This document shows positions 1-5,345 of a stretch of DNA of 5,345 bases, piece by piece (the stretch's first letter is position 1; each line of letters starts with the position of its first letter). Source of the DNA: Porticoccaceae bacterium (GTDB taxonomy: Bacteria; Pseudomonadota; Gammaproteobacteria; Pseudomonadales; Porticoccaceae). The stretch spans positions 1 through 5,345 of the forward strand of contig JAUUYV010000162.1 of the NCBI GenBank assembly GCA_030590275.1. Direction: 5' to 3'. A program made the translations under genes and the position numbers. Under the pieces are notes generated by a model that was not told the DNA's origin, did not search any database, and saw only the letters and a program-made list of their open reading frames with translations.

Positions 1-512
1 AATCCTGCCAGGGCTATGAGTAGTGCACAATCCTGTTCGATTGTTTTACGGATGCCGGGCCTTACCGCTTTCACCACCACGTCTCGACCGTCCTTCAGCA
101 CCGCAGCGTGAATCTGAGCGATGGAGGCGGAGGCCATTGGCGCTTGCTCGAAGCTTTCAAACAGGGTGCCGACGGTTTCCCCTAATGCGGACTCGACAAT
201 GTTGACGAATTCATCAGAGGGAAACGGCGGGACATCATCCTGAAGTTTATTCAGTTCTACGCAAATATCCTCTGGAATGAGATCTGGCCGCGTAGAAAGC
301 AACTGTCCAAACTTGATAAATACCGGCCCCAGATCTTCGATAACCAGGCGTACACGGACCCCGCGTGTTCGTTTGGGCTTCGGTAGCAAGCGCGTTACTG
401 CGAGTAGTGCATGTAAAGGCCACGGTAGTGAAAGCCCATGGCAGAGAGTATCCAGCCGATATTGAAGGGCGATTCGAATAATATAGAAGCTGCGGAAGAG
501 TGGCTTAAGCAC
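1..512 (-). CDS. ubiB: UbiB, ubiquinone biosynthesis atypical kinase/ATPase (5' part, truncated by window edge)
   Basis: Only the first 170 codons are present; the gene continues beyond position 1. I start it at GTG 512-510 because translation from there (VLKPLFRSFYIIRIALQYRLD) lines up with the N-terminus of known UbiB. An AGG lies about 9 nt upstream, and the preceding ubiJ stop is only three bases away. Visible family marks, in order: the N-terminal KxGQ motif (K67-FGQ70, followed by LLSTRPDLIP), the Ala-rich loop ASASIAQIH (127-135) that replaces the glycine-rich loop of ordinary kinases, and the VVVKAVRPG strand with the expected nucleotide-binding lysine K148. UbiB/COQ8 proteins are ATPases required for ubiquinone synthesis and act at the inner membrane; family members carry C-terminal transmembrane helices, which here lie outside the window. 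It is the last visible gene of the ubiE-ubiJ-ubiB block. Identification is secure; the exact start is slightly less so. Confidence 0.96.
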   Translation of the reverse strand, partial: MLKPLFRSFYIIRIALQYRLDTLCHGLSLPWPLHALLAVTRLLPKPKRTRGVRVRLVIEDLGPVFIKFGQLLSTRPDLIPEDICVELNKLQDDVPPFPSDEFVNIVESALGETVGTLFESFEQAPMASASIAQIHAAVLKDGRDVVVKAVRPGIRKTIEQDCALLIALAG

Positions 513-515
513 TAA

Positions 516-1220
516 TTAAGGCCTGTTAAAGCGATTTGGGTCCAGCCAGGAACTAAAATTAGCAATCAAGTCGCCGAGGGAATTGCCTGAGTGGATTTGT
601 TGTTCTTCATTGCGATAGTTCTGATAGCTTTCCCAGAGGCGCTGGTGGCTATCTTCAGCCCAGGCTTTGGTCTTGCGGATGGATTCACCCAGGAGGTGGG
701 CCGGGATATCACCAATTACAGTAGCGAGTCTCGCCTCCCAGTCTATATCCACTTGCTGCAGTATGCTTATGACCTCCGATAGGAGAGCCTGATCACCGCT
801 GATGGTTAAACTATTTGTTCTTGTGTTGATCCAGTTATCGATGCTCCTGTCGATGTTTCCATCGATGTTTTGATCCGATTCTGGTTTGTGTGACTCTAAA
901 CAGACTAATAGAAGCAGGGCCATGAGATTGCCGCGCACGGTGACATTGGCTGTTGCTAACAAGGCTTCGTCGGAAATTGAGTTTAGTGCGAGCTCGCCAT
1001 CCTGGATGGTAAGAAAAACGGTGCTAAGCGTTTCGGGAATAAGTGTTACTGGAAATACGGCTGGTATAAAAAAATCATCGAGACCTGGTGTGATTTCAAA
1101 AGCGATGATCTTTGTCCCGATGACACTCAAAGCTTCCTGGCATTTTGGATTCTCGCTTAAGGCCTGATTGATCAGGTCAGCGGTGCTCTGGCCGGCAATA
1201 TCTGCACATAAATTGATCAA
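516..1220 (-). CDS. ubiJ: UbiJ, ubiquinone biosynthesis accessory factor (SCP2-like domain), TTG start
   Basis: The call rests largely on position between ubiE and ubiB and on overall layout; sequence similarity to E. coli UbiJ is weak. UbiJ is a non-catalytic partner of the soluble Ubi complex and is thought to bind the lipid intermediate. Residues about 16-108 read like the UbiJ SCP2-type domain ([10 protein letters not shown] near the start, then TIQDGELAL and [12 protein letters not shown]). After a hydrophilic linker with a short repeat (about 110-137), a second conserved-looking part follows ([40 protein letters not shown]). I prefer TTG 1220-1218: it overlaps the ubiE stop as TTGA and has AAAGG 9 nt upstream. 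This gives 234 residues, near the family's roughly 200. An in-frame ATG at 1277 would overlap ubiE by 61 bp and add 19 residues without family resemblance. Oddities are the inserted linker and a C-terminus ([18 protein letters not shown] and on) that does not look like the usual coiled coil. Confidence 0.82.
   Translation of the reverse strand: MINLCADIAGQSTADLINQALSENPKCQEALSVIGTKIIAFEITPGLDDFFIPAVFPVTLIPETLSTVFLTIQDGELALNSISDEALLATANVTVRGNLMALLLLVCLESHKPESDQNIDGNIDRSIDNWINTRTNSLTISGDQALLSEVISILQQVDIDWEARLATVIGDIPAHLLGESIRKTKAWAEDSHQRLWESYQNYRNEEQQIHSGNSLGDLIANFSSWLDPNRFNRP
834..869 (-). repeat. Three imperfect 12-bp tandem units inside ubiJ
   Basis: On the coding strand the units are AACATCGATGGA, AACATCGACAGG and AGCATCGATAAC. 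They encode [12 protein letters not shown] (residues 118-129) in the linker between the two halves of UbiJ. The unit length is a multiple of three, so gain or loss of units would keep the frame. It looks like a small in-frame expansion in a tolerant loop; no function is implied. Confidence 0.6.
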
Positions 1221-1966
1221 GTTTTTATACCTTTGTGCAGGGCAACAATGCCGCCGCTCATGTTGTGGTACTGGCATTGGGTGAGGCCAGCGTTTTCCAT
1301 CATGGTTTTGAGGGTTTTTTGATCCGGGTGCATACGAATAGATTCAGCGAGGTAGCGATAGCTCTCGGCATCGTCGGCGACGATTTGTCCTATTCTCGGT
1401 AGTAAATGAAAGGAGTATTGGTCGTAAACTTTTTCCAGTGCCCGGTTAGTCGGTTTGGAAAACTCCAGTACCAGCAAACGACCACCGGGTTTAAGGCTGT
1501 TTTGCATGGAGCGAAGGGCACGGTCTTTATCGGTAACATTGCGCAGTCCAAAGGCGATGGTAATACAGTCAAAGGTATTATCGGGAAAAGGCAGTTGTTC
1601 GGCATCTGCCAATGTGTAGGCAATGTTACCGCTGACACCTCGATCCAGCAGCCGGTCCCGTCCGACTTTGAGCATGGAATCGTTAATGTCGGCTAGTATG
1701 ACCAGACCCTCAGAGCCAACCTTTCCTGCAAATTTGGCAGCGAGATCACCGGTACCTCCAGCAATATCCAATACTCGTTGTCCTGGCCTCACGGCGGCTA
1801 ACTCGACGGTGGCCTGCTTCCAGAGCCGGTGTAAGCCCCCGGACATCAGGTCGTTCATGAAATCGTATTTTGCTGCAACGGAGTGGAAAACATCAGCTAC
1901 CCGGGAGGACTTTTCCTCCCGGGTGATTTGTTCAAAGCCGAAATGAGTGGTTTTGTCTTTGGTCAT
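1217..1966 (-). CDS. ubiE: UbiE, demethoxyubiquinol (and demethylmenaquinol) C-methyltransferase
   Basis: 249 residues, normal length for UbiE/MenG. It is a soluble SAM-dependent methyltransferase that adds the ring C-methyl in ubiquinone synthesis (2-polyprenyl-6-methoxy-1,4-benzoquinol to its methylated product) and, in organisms that make menaquinone, the final methylation. The sequence shows both family signatures: [16 protein letters not shown] (34-49) and [16 protein letters not shown] (157-172). The SAM-binding motif I is [12 protein letters not shown] (65-76), acidic D93 (LADIND) ends the next strand, and [13 protein letters not shown] (121-133) forms the motif II region. The terminus [12 protein letters not shown] is also typical. 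Start ATG 1966-1964 gives the expected N-terminus ([25 protein letters not shown]). Its Shine-Dalgarno is weak (AGG about 10 nt upstream), and the ATG overlaps the stop of a 44-codon ORF as ATGA, so coupling may help initiation. The stop overlaps the ubiJ TTG. Confidence 0.98.
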   Translation of the reverse strand: MTKDKTTHFGFEQITREEKSSRVADVFHSVAAKYDFMNDLMSGGLHRLWKQATVELAAVRPGQRVLDIAGGTGDLAAKFAGKVGSEGLVILADINDSMLKVGRDRLLDRGVSGNIAYTLADAEQLPFPDNTFDCITIAFGLRNVTDKDRALRSMQNSLKPGGRLLVLEFSKPTNRALEKVYDQYSFHLLPRIGQIVADDAESYRYLAESIRMHPDQKTLKTMMENAGLTQCQYHNMSGGIVALHKGIKT

Positions 1967-2097
1967 ACCGGGTAAGCCTGATCCTGGTCGGGGAGCCGTA
2001 GAGTCGCTTGCTTTTGATACGGGCCAGACAATGTCGCTTCAAGGTCGTTGCATTGTACACCCACGGATAGGAAAACAGGGGACGGACTAATACTCAT
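1963..2097 (-). CDS. Possible small gene (44 codons) tiled between the acyltransferase and ubiE
   Basis: The ORF begins at ATG 2097-2095, which overlaps the acyltransferase TGA as ATGA. It ends at TGA 1965-1963, which overlaps the ubiE ATG as ATGA, so it fills the 127-nt gap exactly with four-base overlaps at both ends, matching the coupled style of the genes after it. The product starts [16 protein letters not shown], has one cysteine, is polar towards the end ([12 protein letters not shown]) and has no membrane segment or motif I recognise. No clear Shine-Dalgarno precedes it, which fits coupling but also fits a chance ORF. A longer in-frame version from ATG 2193 would overlap the acyltransferase by about 100 bp and seems less likely. 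It may be a real small protein, a translated spacer that hands ribosomes to ubiE, or coincidence. Confidence 0.35.
   Translation of the reverse strand: MSISPSPVFLSVGVQCNDLEATLSGPYQKQATLRLPDQDQAYPV
2014..2042 (-). promoter_or_regulatory. Weak candidate sigma-70 promoter ahead of ubiE
   Basis: On the minus strand TTGAAG (2042-2037) and TATCAA (2019-2014) are separated by 17 bp; each matches four of six consensus positions. A transcript would start near 2007, about 40 nt before the ubiE ATG. It could serve as an internal promoter giving ubi genes independence from suhB and the acyltransferase. The match is weak and may be chance. Confidence 0.2.
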
Positions 2098-3812
2098 GAA
2101 GGGATTACTGGACGGGGACCAGGGTTGATATAGCGGGTGCGTTTCTCTACTTTTATACGTGCCAGGTCGAGTATAAGCAGTCCATCTATACAATTAGAAA
2201 ACGCTGAATCAATGTTGAAGCCTGCAAATTGCACTCCACCGGCATCACAGGTTTCCGAATATTGTTTATAGAGAGTGGGTACTGAGAGATTCATCTGGGC
2301 TAGTTTTTGTTTCAGTAGAGCGAACTCCTCACGATAGCTCTCACCGGGAAAGCTTTTTGCCAGTGTTGTGCGTCGCTCGGGGGAAATGATAAACGGATTC
2401 CTTGGTGTTGCGAGGGCCTGGGGTGGCGGGAAATGTTGTTGGTAAAAAAAGACTAGTATTTCCAGGGCTGATGTCGGGTAGGCCCTGCTGAGGCTAACCG
2501 ACCCAAACAGGTAGCGATATTGAGGATTCTCGCGAAGAAAGGCCCCAATACCATACCAGAGATAGCTGAGGCTGCGCTTACCCCAGTATTTGGGTTGTAC
2601 GAAACTACGGCCTAATTCGAGCCCCTGAGCAAGGTAATGATCCATTGCGGGTTCAAAGTCGAACAGAGTCTGAGTATATAGGTGCCTCTTGATACGAGCA
2701 TCACAGAAGCGATAGGCACCGACAATCTCCCTTTCATCTTCGTCCCACAGTATTAAATGTTGATAGCGCTGGTCGTAGCTGTCGAGATCGCGGCGCAGTC
2801 CAGAGCCCTCTTCGACTGCTCTGAAGGATAACTCTCTCAGGCGGCCAATTTCTCGCATGATGCAGCTATCCGCCTGCATACGATACAAATAGATGTGTTT
2901 GTTGTCAGCAGTGTTGCCCAATAGTGGGCACTGGTGGATTTCAGCCCGTAACAGGGTGCGGATCTCAGGGCGAGCGATAGCGGTTTCATAAGTAAAAGGA
3001 CTATCGTGCTTACTGCCGATACGGTACAGGTGCCGTTTGAATAGATTGGTTTTTTCTTCAAGCGGCTGTTCTAAATGTTGGTAGGCACGATAACTAATAG
3101 CCTCGCCAATACGTACCTCGATCCTACGGCTAGCGTGTTTAAACATTTCTCTTACCAGCCAGGCGGTAGAGATTGGCTCGGCTATAAAAGATAGTACATA
3201 GAAAAAACAGGAGTTTCGGCCATCGACAAATACGGGTAGCACGGGTGCTCTAACTGAACTCGCAATGCGCAGAAAGCCAGTGTTCCACGTACCATCACGG
3301 ACGCCCTTCATTCCAAAGCGGGAGACTTCCCCTGCAGGGAATATAATGACTGCACCTTCGTTTTCCAGGTATTTCAGAATATGTTTGAGGTTCTGGTAAG
3401 GCGTATTGCCGCCCATATTGTCAACGGGCAATAACACTGTTTGCAAAGGTTTAATCGCGCTGAGTATGTCGTTGGCGATGACTTTTACATCGGGGCGTCT
3501 TTTCCTTACTATTTTAAGCAAGGCCAGGCCATCGAGAGATCCGATGGGGTGGTTGGCAATAATAACGACTTTGCCCTGGCCAGGAATGCGTTGCCATTCT
3601 CTCTGCCGCAGGTGATAGCTAAAATCAAAGTAAGCCAGCGTCTGCTCCACAAAGTCGAAACCCTTCAGGTCACGATTTTGGGTTTCAAATTGCTGCAATT
3701 CCTTTTCGTGGAAGAGCCTGCGTAATGCAGTGATGAGTGGTTTACGGAGTAGGGGGCGTCTGGCGTAAAACTGTGGGTACCTTTCCTGTATGAAACTCTC
3801 CACGTTTAGCAT
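2094..3812 (-). CDS. Two-domain acyltransferase, OlsF-like (PlsC-type plus OlsB-type N-acyltransferase)
   Basis: 572 residues with two fused acyltransferase domains. Residues about 75-265 form a lysophospholipid (PlsC-type) acyltransferase. It has NHPIGSLDG (87-95), a variant of the HX4D catalytic motif with H88 and D94; FPAGEVSRFG (158-167) in place of FPEGxRS; and the strand VLPVFVDGRNS (191-201). Residues about 274-480 resemble the OlsB/autoinducer-synthase-like N-acyltransferase fold: CIMREIGRLRELSFRAVEEG (318-337), the acidic DLDSYDQRYQHLILWDED (342-359), LELGRSFVQPKYWGKRSLSY (398-417) and FGSVSLSRAYP (436-446). This domain order matches OlsF of Serratia, where the C-terminal half N-acylates ornithine and the N-terminal half O-acylates the lyso-lipid. 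The amino acid substrate cannot be read from sequence, so another aminolipid is possible. It probably acts at the inner membrane surface. ATG 3812 has GAGGG about 11 nt upstream. suhB ends 59 nt before it with no terminator visible between; the stop overlaps the 44-codon ORF. Confidence 0.82.
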   Translation of the reverse strand: MLNVESFIQERYPQFYARRPLLRKPLITALRRLFHEKELQQFETQNRDLKGFDFVEQTLAYFDFSYHLRQREWQRIPGQGKVVIIANHPIGSLDGLALLKIVRKRRPDVKVIANDILSAIKPLQTVLLPVDNMGGNTPYQNLKHILKYLENEGAVIIFPAGEVSRFGMKGVRDGTWNTGFLRIASSVRAPVLPVFVDGRNSCFFYVLSFIAEPISTAWLVREMFKHASRRIEVRIGEAISYRAYQHLEQPLEEKTNLFKRHLYRIGSKHDSPFTYETAIARPEIRTLLRAEIHQCPLLGNTADNKHIYLYRMQADSCIMREIGRLRELSFRAVEEGSGLRRDLDSYDQRYQHLILWDEDEREIVGAYRFCDARIKRHLYTQTLFDFEPAMDHYLAQGLELGRSFVQPKYWGKRSLSYLWYGIGAFLRENPQYRYLFGSVSLSRAYPTSALEILVFFYQQHFPPPQALATPRNPFIISPERRTTLAKSFPGESYREEFALLKQKLAQMNLSVPTLYKQYSETCDAGGVQFAGFNIDSAFSNCIDGLLILDLARIKVEKRTRYINPGPRPVIPS

Positions 3813-3871
3813 GAGCGACGCGGCCCTCAGGTTAAATGAAAGGCAGAAGGTGGCTGGTCGACAGGAAGGGC

Positions 3872-4675
3872 TTAATGGAGGTGGCCGAGATGCTTGCCGA
3901 CGACGCTAAGCGTGGTTTTAAACAGGCGCGGGGTGCTGGCGACAATATGTCCGGTGTCTAGTTGGTGATCGCCACCCTGGAAATCACTGACCATGCCTCC
4001 GGCTTCTCGCACCAGAAGTGTGCCGGCGGCGATATCCCAGGGTTTAAGGAACATTTCCCAAAATGCGTCGTAACGTCCTGAGGCCACATAGGCGAGATCT
4101 AAAGAGGCCGCACCAAGACGACGGATTCCCGATGAATCTTCAGCGAGGTCCTTCATGCAGGCCAGGTAGGGTTCGATATTCTTAAAGGGGTCGCTGCTGA
4201 ACGGGATTCCAGTGGCGAATAGCGCGCCCGAGGTGTTTACGCGCCCGGAAACCCGAATACGTTTTTCGTTCAGGTAGGCTCCCTTGCCCCGGCTCGCGGT
4301 AAACTCCTCCCGTTTTATTGGGTCGTAGACCACAGCGTGTTCAAGGCGGCCTTTTTGCCGAAAGCCGATAGAAACGGCGTAGTGGGGGATGCCCCGAATA
4401 AAGTTGGTAGTGCCATCCAGGGGATCGATAATCCACTCGCAATCGGAGTCTTTCCCGGTTTGCACACCGGCTTCTTCACTAATAATGGTGTGATCGGGGA
4501 AGGCTTTGCGCAGTTGTTCAATAATGATTCTCTCCGCATTCCAGTCCACTTCGGTGACGTAGTCGTGCTGTCCCTTGATGTCAATTTTCACCCGATCAAG
4601 TCGGTCGGAGGCGCGCACAATTTGGTCGCCTGCAGCGCGGGCTGCCTGTAGCGCGATATTCAGCATTGGTTCCAT
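3872..4675 (-). CDS. suhB: SuhB, inositol-1-monophosphatase family protein
   Basis: 267 residues from ATG 4675-4673, the same length as E. coli SuhB, with the matching N-terminus (MEPMLNIALQAARAAG against MHPMLNIAVRAARKAG). It belongs to the Mg2+-dependent inositol monophosphatase family. In E. coli SuhB also joins the NusA/NusB transcription antitermination complex on rRNA, and the close similarity suggests the same here, though that is inference. Metal and catalytic motifs are complete: SEEAG with E67 (66-70), WIIDPLDGTTNF with D84 and D87 (81-92), and PWDIAAGTLLVREAGG with D214 (212-227). An in-frame ATG at 4735 would add 20 residues (MSLPLLLQCAASALLESPHP), faintly signal-like but absent from the family; neither start has a good Shine-Dalgarno. 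It is the first gene of the leftward block, and the upstream DNA is a long intergenic region. Confidence 0.95.
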   Translation of the reverse strand: MEPMLNIALQAARAAGDQIVRASDRLDRVKIDIKGQHDYVTEVDWNAERIIIEQLRKAFPDHTIISEEAGVQTGKDSDCEWIIDPLDGTTNFIRGIPHYAVSIGFRQKGRLEHAVVYDPIKREEFTASRGKGAYLNEKRIRVSGRVNTSGALFATGIPFSSDPFKNIEPYLACMKDLAEDSSGIRRLGAASLDLAYVASGRYDAFWEMFLKPWDIAAGTLLVREAGGMVSDFQGGDHQLDTGHIVASTPRLFKTTLSVVGKHLGHLH

Positions 4676-4873
4676 GGGGTGGGGCGATTCCAGTAGAGCG
4701 GAGGCCGCGCATTGTAGCAGAAGAGGGAGTGACATTGAGATCGTGTAAGCCGTCTCTGCTTAGGAGTCTAGTTGCTTGCTGGCGGGTGTGGAGCTGGCAG
4801 TAATTTTTATATAAATGCTACTAAAATTATTTGGTTATATAAACTTATTAATGCAATATCTATGTGATTTTTC

Positions 4874-4907
4874 GAAGGCCCTTCATGCGGGGAATGTGAA
4901 GGGCTTC
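4874..4907. repeat. Imperfect inverted repeat (hairpin or operator candidate)
   Basis: Left arm GAAGGCCCTTCA (4874-4885) pairs with right arm TGAAGGGCTTC (4897-4907), with a single bulged G and an 11-nt loop (TGCGGGGAATG). No run of T follows the stem on either strand, so it does not look like an intrinsic terminator. It lies more than 100 bp upstream of the rightward promoter and beside the AT-rich region that probably holds the suhB promoter, so it could be a regulator site or a structured element in the suhB upstream transcript. Confidence 0.55.
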
Positions 4908-5017
4908 ACAGAGCTTGCTCGATAAGTCAGATAAACTGCTTGTGGCGCTAATGCAGTACTTTGTTTTTTAACTGCAAACAGATATATTATCAGGGTTCGG
5001 CGAGCCATCTTTATGGT

Positions 5018-5045
5018 TTGTCGACTGAGAGAGCATTGCTATAAT
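5018..5045 (+). promoter_or_regulatory. Predicted sigma-70 promoter with extended -10 for the small peptide gene
   Basis: TTGTCG (5018-5023, four of six to TTGACA), a 16-bp spacer, and a perfect TATAAT (5040-5045) preceded by TGC, the extended -10 element. Transcription would start near 5052, giving a leader of about 35 nt before the ATG at 5086. It is the best promoter match in the window and argues that the small ORF is expressed. Confidence 0.65.
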
Positions 5046-5085
5046 CAGGAAAAATGAAAGCCTAACGAAGCGATACAGTGATATT

Positions 5086-5301
5086 ATGAAGAAAGATAAA
5101 GACCAGCTACCAGAAAACTCTGATATGCCTGAAGGCACTAGTCCTCAAAGTGAGGCGCGTCGAGCTTTCCTCAAAGCAGGCGCCTATGCCGCTTACACAA
5201 CGCCGGCAATATTATCGTTGGTGGTGTCAGAAAATGCGGCCGCCACATCGCATTTCAATTGTCCTGATCCAGGTCAAAACCCCAACTGTCCACGACCATA
5301 A
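5086..5301 (+). CDS. Small twin-arginine-motif peptide with NCPxP-repeat tail, function unknown
   Basis: 71 residues in three parts. Residues 1-24 are polar and acidic. Residues 25-53 hold RRAFLK (25-30), then a moderately hydrophobic stretch (AGAYAAYTTPAILSLVV, 31-47) and an AAA site (51-53) resembling a Tat signal and signal-peptidase site. The remaining tail would be 18 residues, with NCPDP (58-62) and NCPRP (67-71), so two cysteines in a repeated NCPxP motif. The pattern RRxFLKxxxYxxPxILxL occurs in small proteins often annotated only as Tat-signal-domain proteins; from memory, some sit beside HPr-rel-A cassettes (HprK-related kinase with PqqD-like protein), but no such gene is visible here. 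Against export: proline inside the hydrophobic core and glutamate (E49) before the site. The Shine-Dalgarno is weak (AGTGA, 4 nt upstream), but a strong promoter precedes the gene. It could be an exported peptide, a modified-peptide precursor, or a small membrane-anchored protein. Confidence 0.75.
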   Translation: MKKDKDQLPENSDMPEGTSPQSEARRAFLKAGAYAAYTTPAILSLVVSENAAATSHFNCPDPGQNPNCPRP

Positions 5302-5302
5302 A

Positions 5303-5345
5303 ATGGGGTCATATTGGGTTTGCGGGGAGCCTGGAGAGAGTATTG
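5303..5345 (+). CDS. Possible 5' end of the next rightward gene (cut by window edge)
   Basis: ATG 5303-5305 lies one base after the stop of the small peptide gene and opens a frame (MGSYWVCGEPGESI) to the edge. It lacks its own Shine-Dalgarno. GGAGAGAG at 5333-5340 is a good ribosome binding site, but it lies inside this frame and points instead to TTG 5343-5345 or a start just past the edge. All three forward frames are open over these few bases, so the true frame cannot be decided. No terminator is seen after the peptide gene, so cotranscription is likely. No product is assigned. Confidence 0.3.
   Translation, partial: MGSYWVCGEPGESI

Larger units (their letters stand above)
4676..5085. 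other. Intergenic region between divergent suhB and the small peptide gene
   Basis: About 410 bp without a supported gene. The part next to suhB (to about 4799) is GC-richer and holds the in-frame extension described under suhB. From about 4800 to 4872 the DNA is very AT-rich, with TATATAA-like runs on both strands; a suhB promoter probably lies here, but I could not find a well-spaced -35/-10 pair. An inverted repeat follows at 4874-4907. There is also a perfect 6-bp inverted pair, TGCAGT (4952-4957) and ACTGCA (4971-4976), spaced by 13 nt, a possible operator but short enough to be chance. A rightward promoter lies at 5018-5045. I see no tRNA, IS end or CRISPR repeat. Confidence 0.6.

Noticed and set aside
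23..1167. Plus-strand ORFs of 60-93 codons at 23-205, 277-465, 591-782 and 886-1167
   Set aside because: They lie antisense to ubiB and ubiJ, lack recognisable motifs, and read as shadows of the minus-strand genes.
1221..1277. Upstream ATG 1277 as the ubiJ start
   Set aside because: It would overlap ubiE by 61 bp and adds residues that do not resemble UbiJ. The TTGA overlap at 1220 with AAAGG upstream is a better start.
4676..4735. N-terminal extension of SuhB from ATG 4735 (signal-like MSLPLLLQCAASALLESPHP)
   Set aside because: The family is cytoplasmic and starts at MEPMLN; length from 4675 matches E. coli SuhB exactly. The extension has no ribosome binding site or family similarity.
4961..4988. 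Second rightward promoter candidate, TTGTTT with TATATT at 16 bp
   Set aside because: The -35 matches only three of six bases and lies in T-rich sequence, where such matches are expected. The 5018-5045 promoter is much better.
5054..5065. Three-codon leader ORF (MKA) with AGGA just upstream
   Set aside because: The predicted transcription start near 5052 would leave the AGGA outside the transcript. It is too short to be distinguished from chance.
5303..5345. Resemblance of MGSYWVCGEPGESI to the N-terminus of aminodeoxychorismate lyase (WVNGQPxxS-like)
   Set aside because: Fourteen residues in an undecided frame are too few to name a product, and the usual neighbours are not seen.

Overview
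The window looks like a chromosomal segment of a ubiquinone-making gammaproteobacterium. The evidence is the gene order ubiE-ubiJ-ubiB, a SuhB of exactly the E. coli length (267 residues), and moderate GC with AT-rich intergenic DNA. A marine Cellvibrionales/Pseudomonadales-like host is only an impression; no sequence here fixes the genus.

Minus strand, about 4675 down to 1: one tightly packed gene block, transcribed right to left. Order: suhB (inositol-1-monophosphatase family), 59 nt gap, a 572-residue two-domain acyltransferase resembling the ornithine-lipid synthase OlsF, a possible 44-codon ORF, ubiE (C-methyltransferase), ubiJ (accessory factor with SCP2-like domain), and the 5' part of ubiB (atypical kinase/ATPase, running off the left edge). 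From the acyltransferase on, genes touch or overlap: ATGA between the acyltransferase and the small ORF, ATGA between the small ORF and ubiE, TTGA between ubiE and ubiJ, and three bases between ubiJ and ubiB. This points to one translationally coupled operon. UbiE performs a ring methylation in ubiquinone synthesis, UbiJ is a non-catalytic member of the soluble Ubi complex, and UbiB is a membrane-associated ATPase needed for the pathway. The acyltransferase probably makes a membrane lipid, so the block combines quinone and envelope-lipid genes.

4676 to 5085: about 410 bp without a supported gene, between divergent units. It contains a very AT-rich stretch (about 4800-4872), a good imperfect inverted repeat (4874-4907) and a near-consensus extended -10 promoter (5018-5045) reading right.

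Plus strand, 5086 to the right edge: a 71-residue peptide gene with an acidic leader, an RRAFLK twin-arginine-like motif, a hydrophobic stretch and a short tail with NCPxP twice. An open frame starts right after its stop and leaves the window, so the peptide gene may be the first gene of an operon cut by the edge. This is the least explained part of the window. It has the look of a small precursor or exported peptide ahead of its partner genes, but those partners are not visible.
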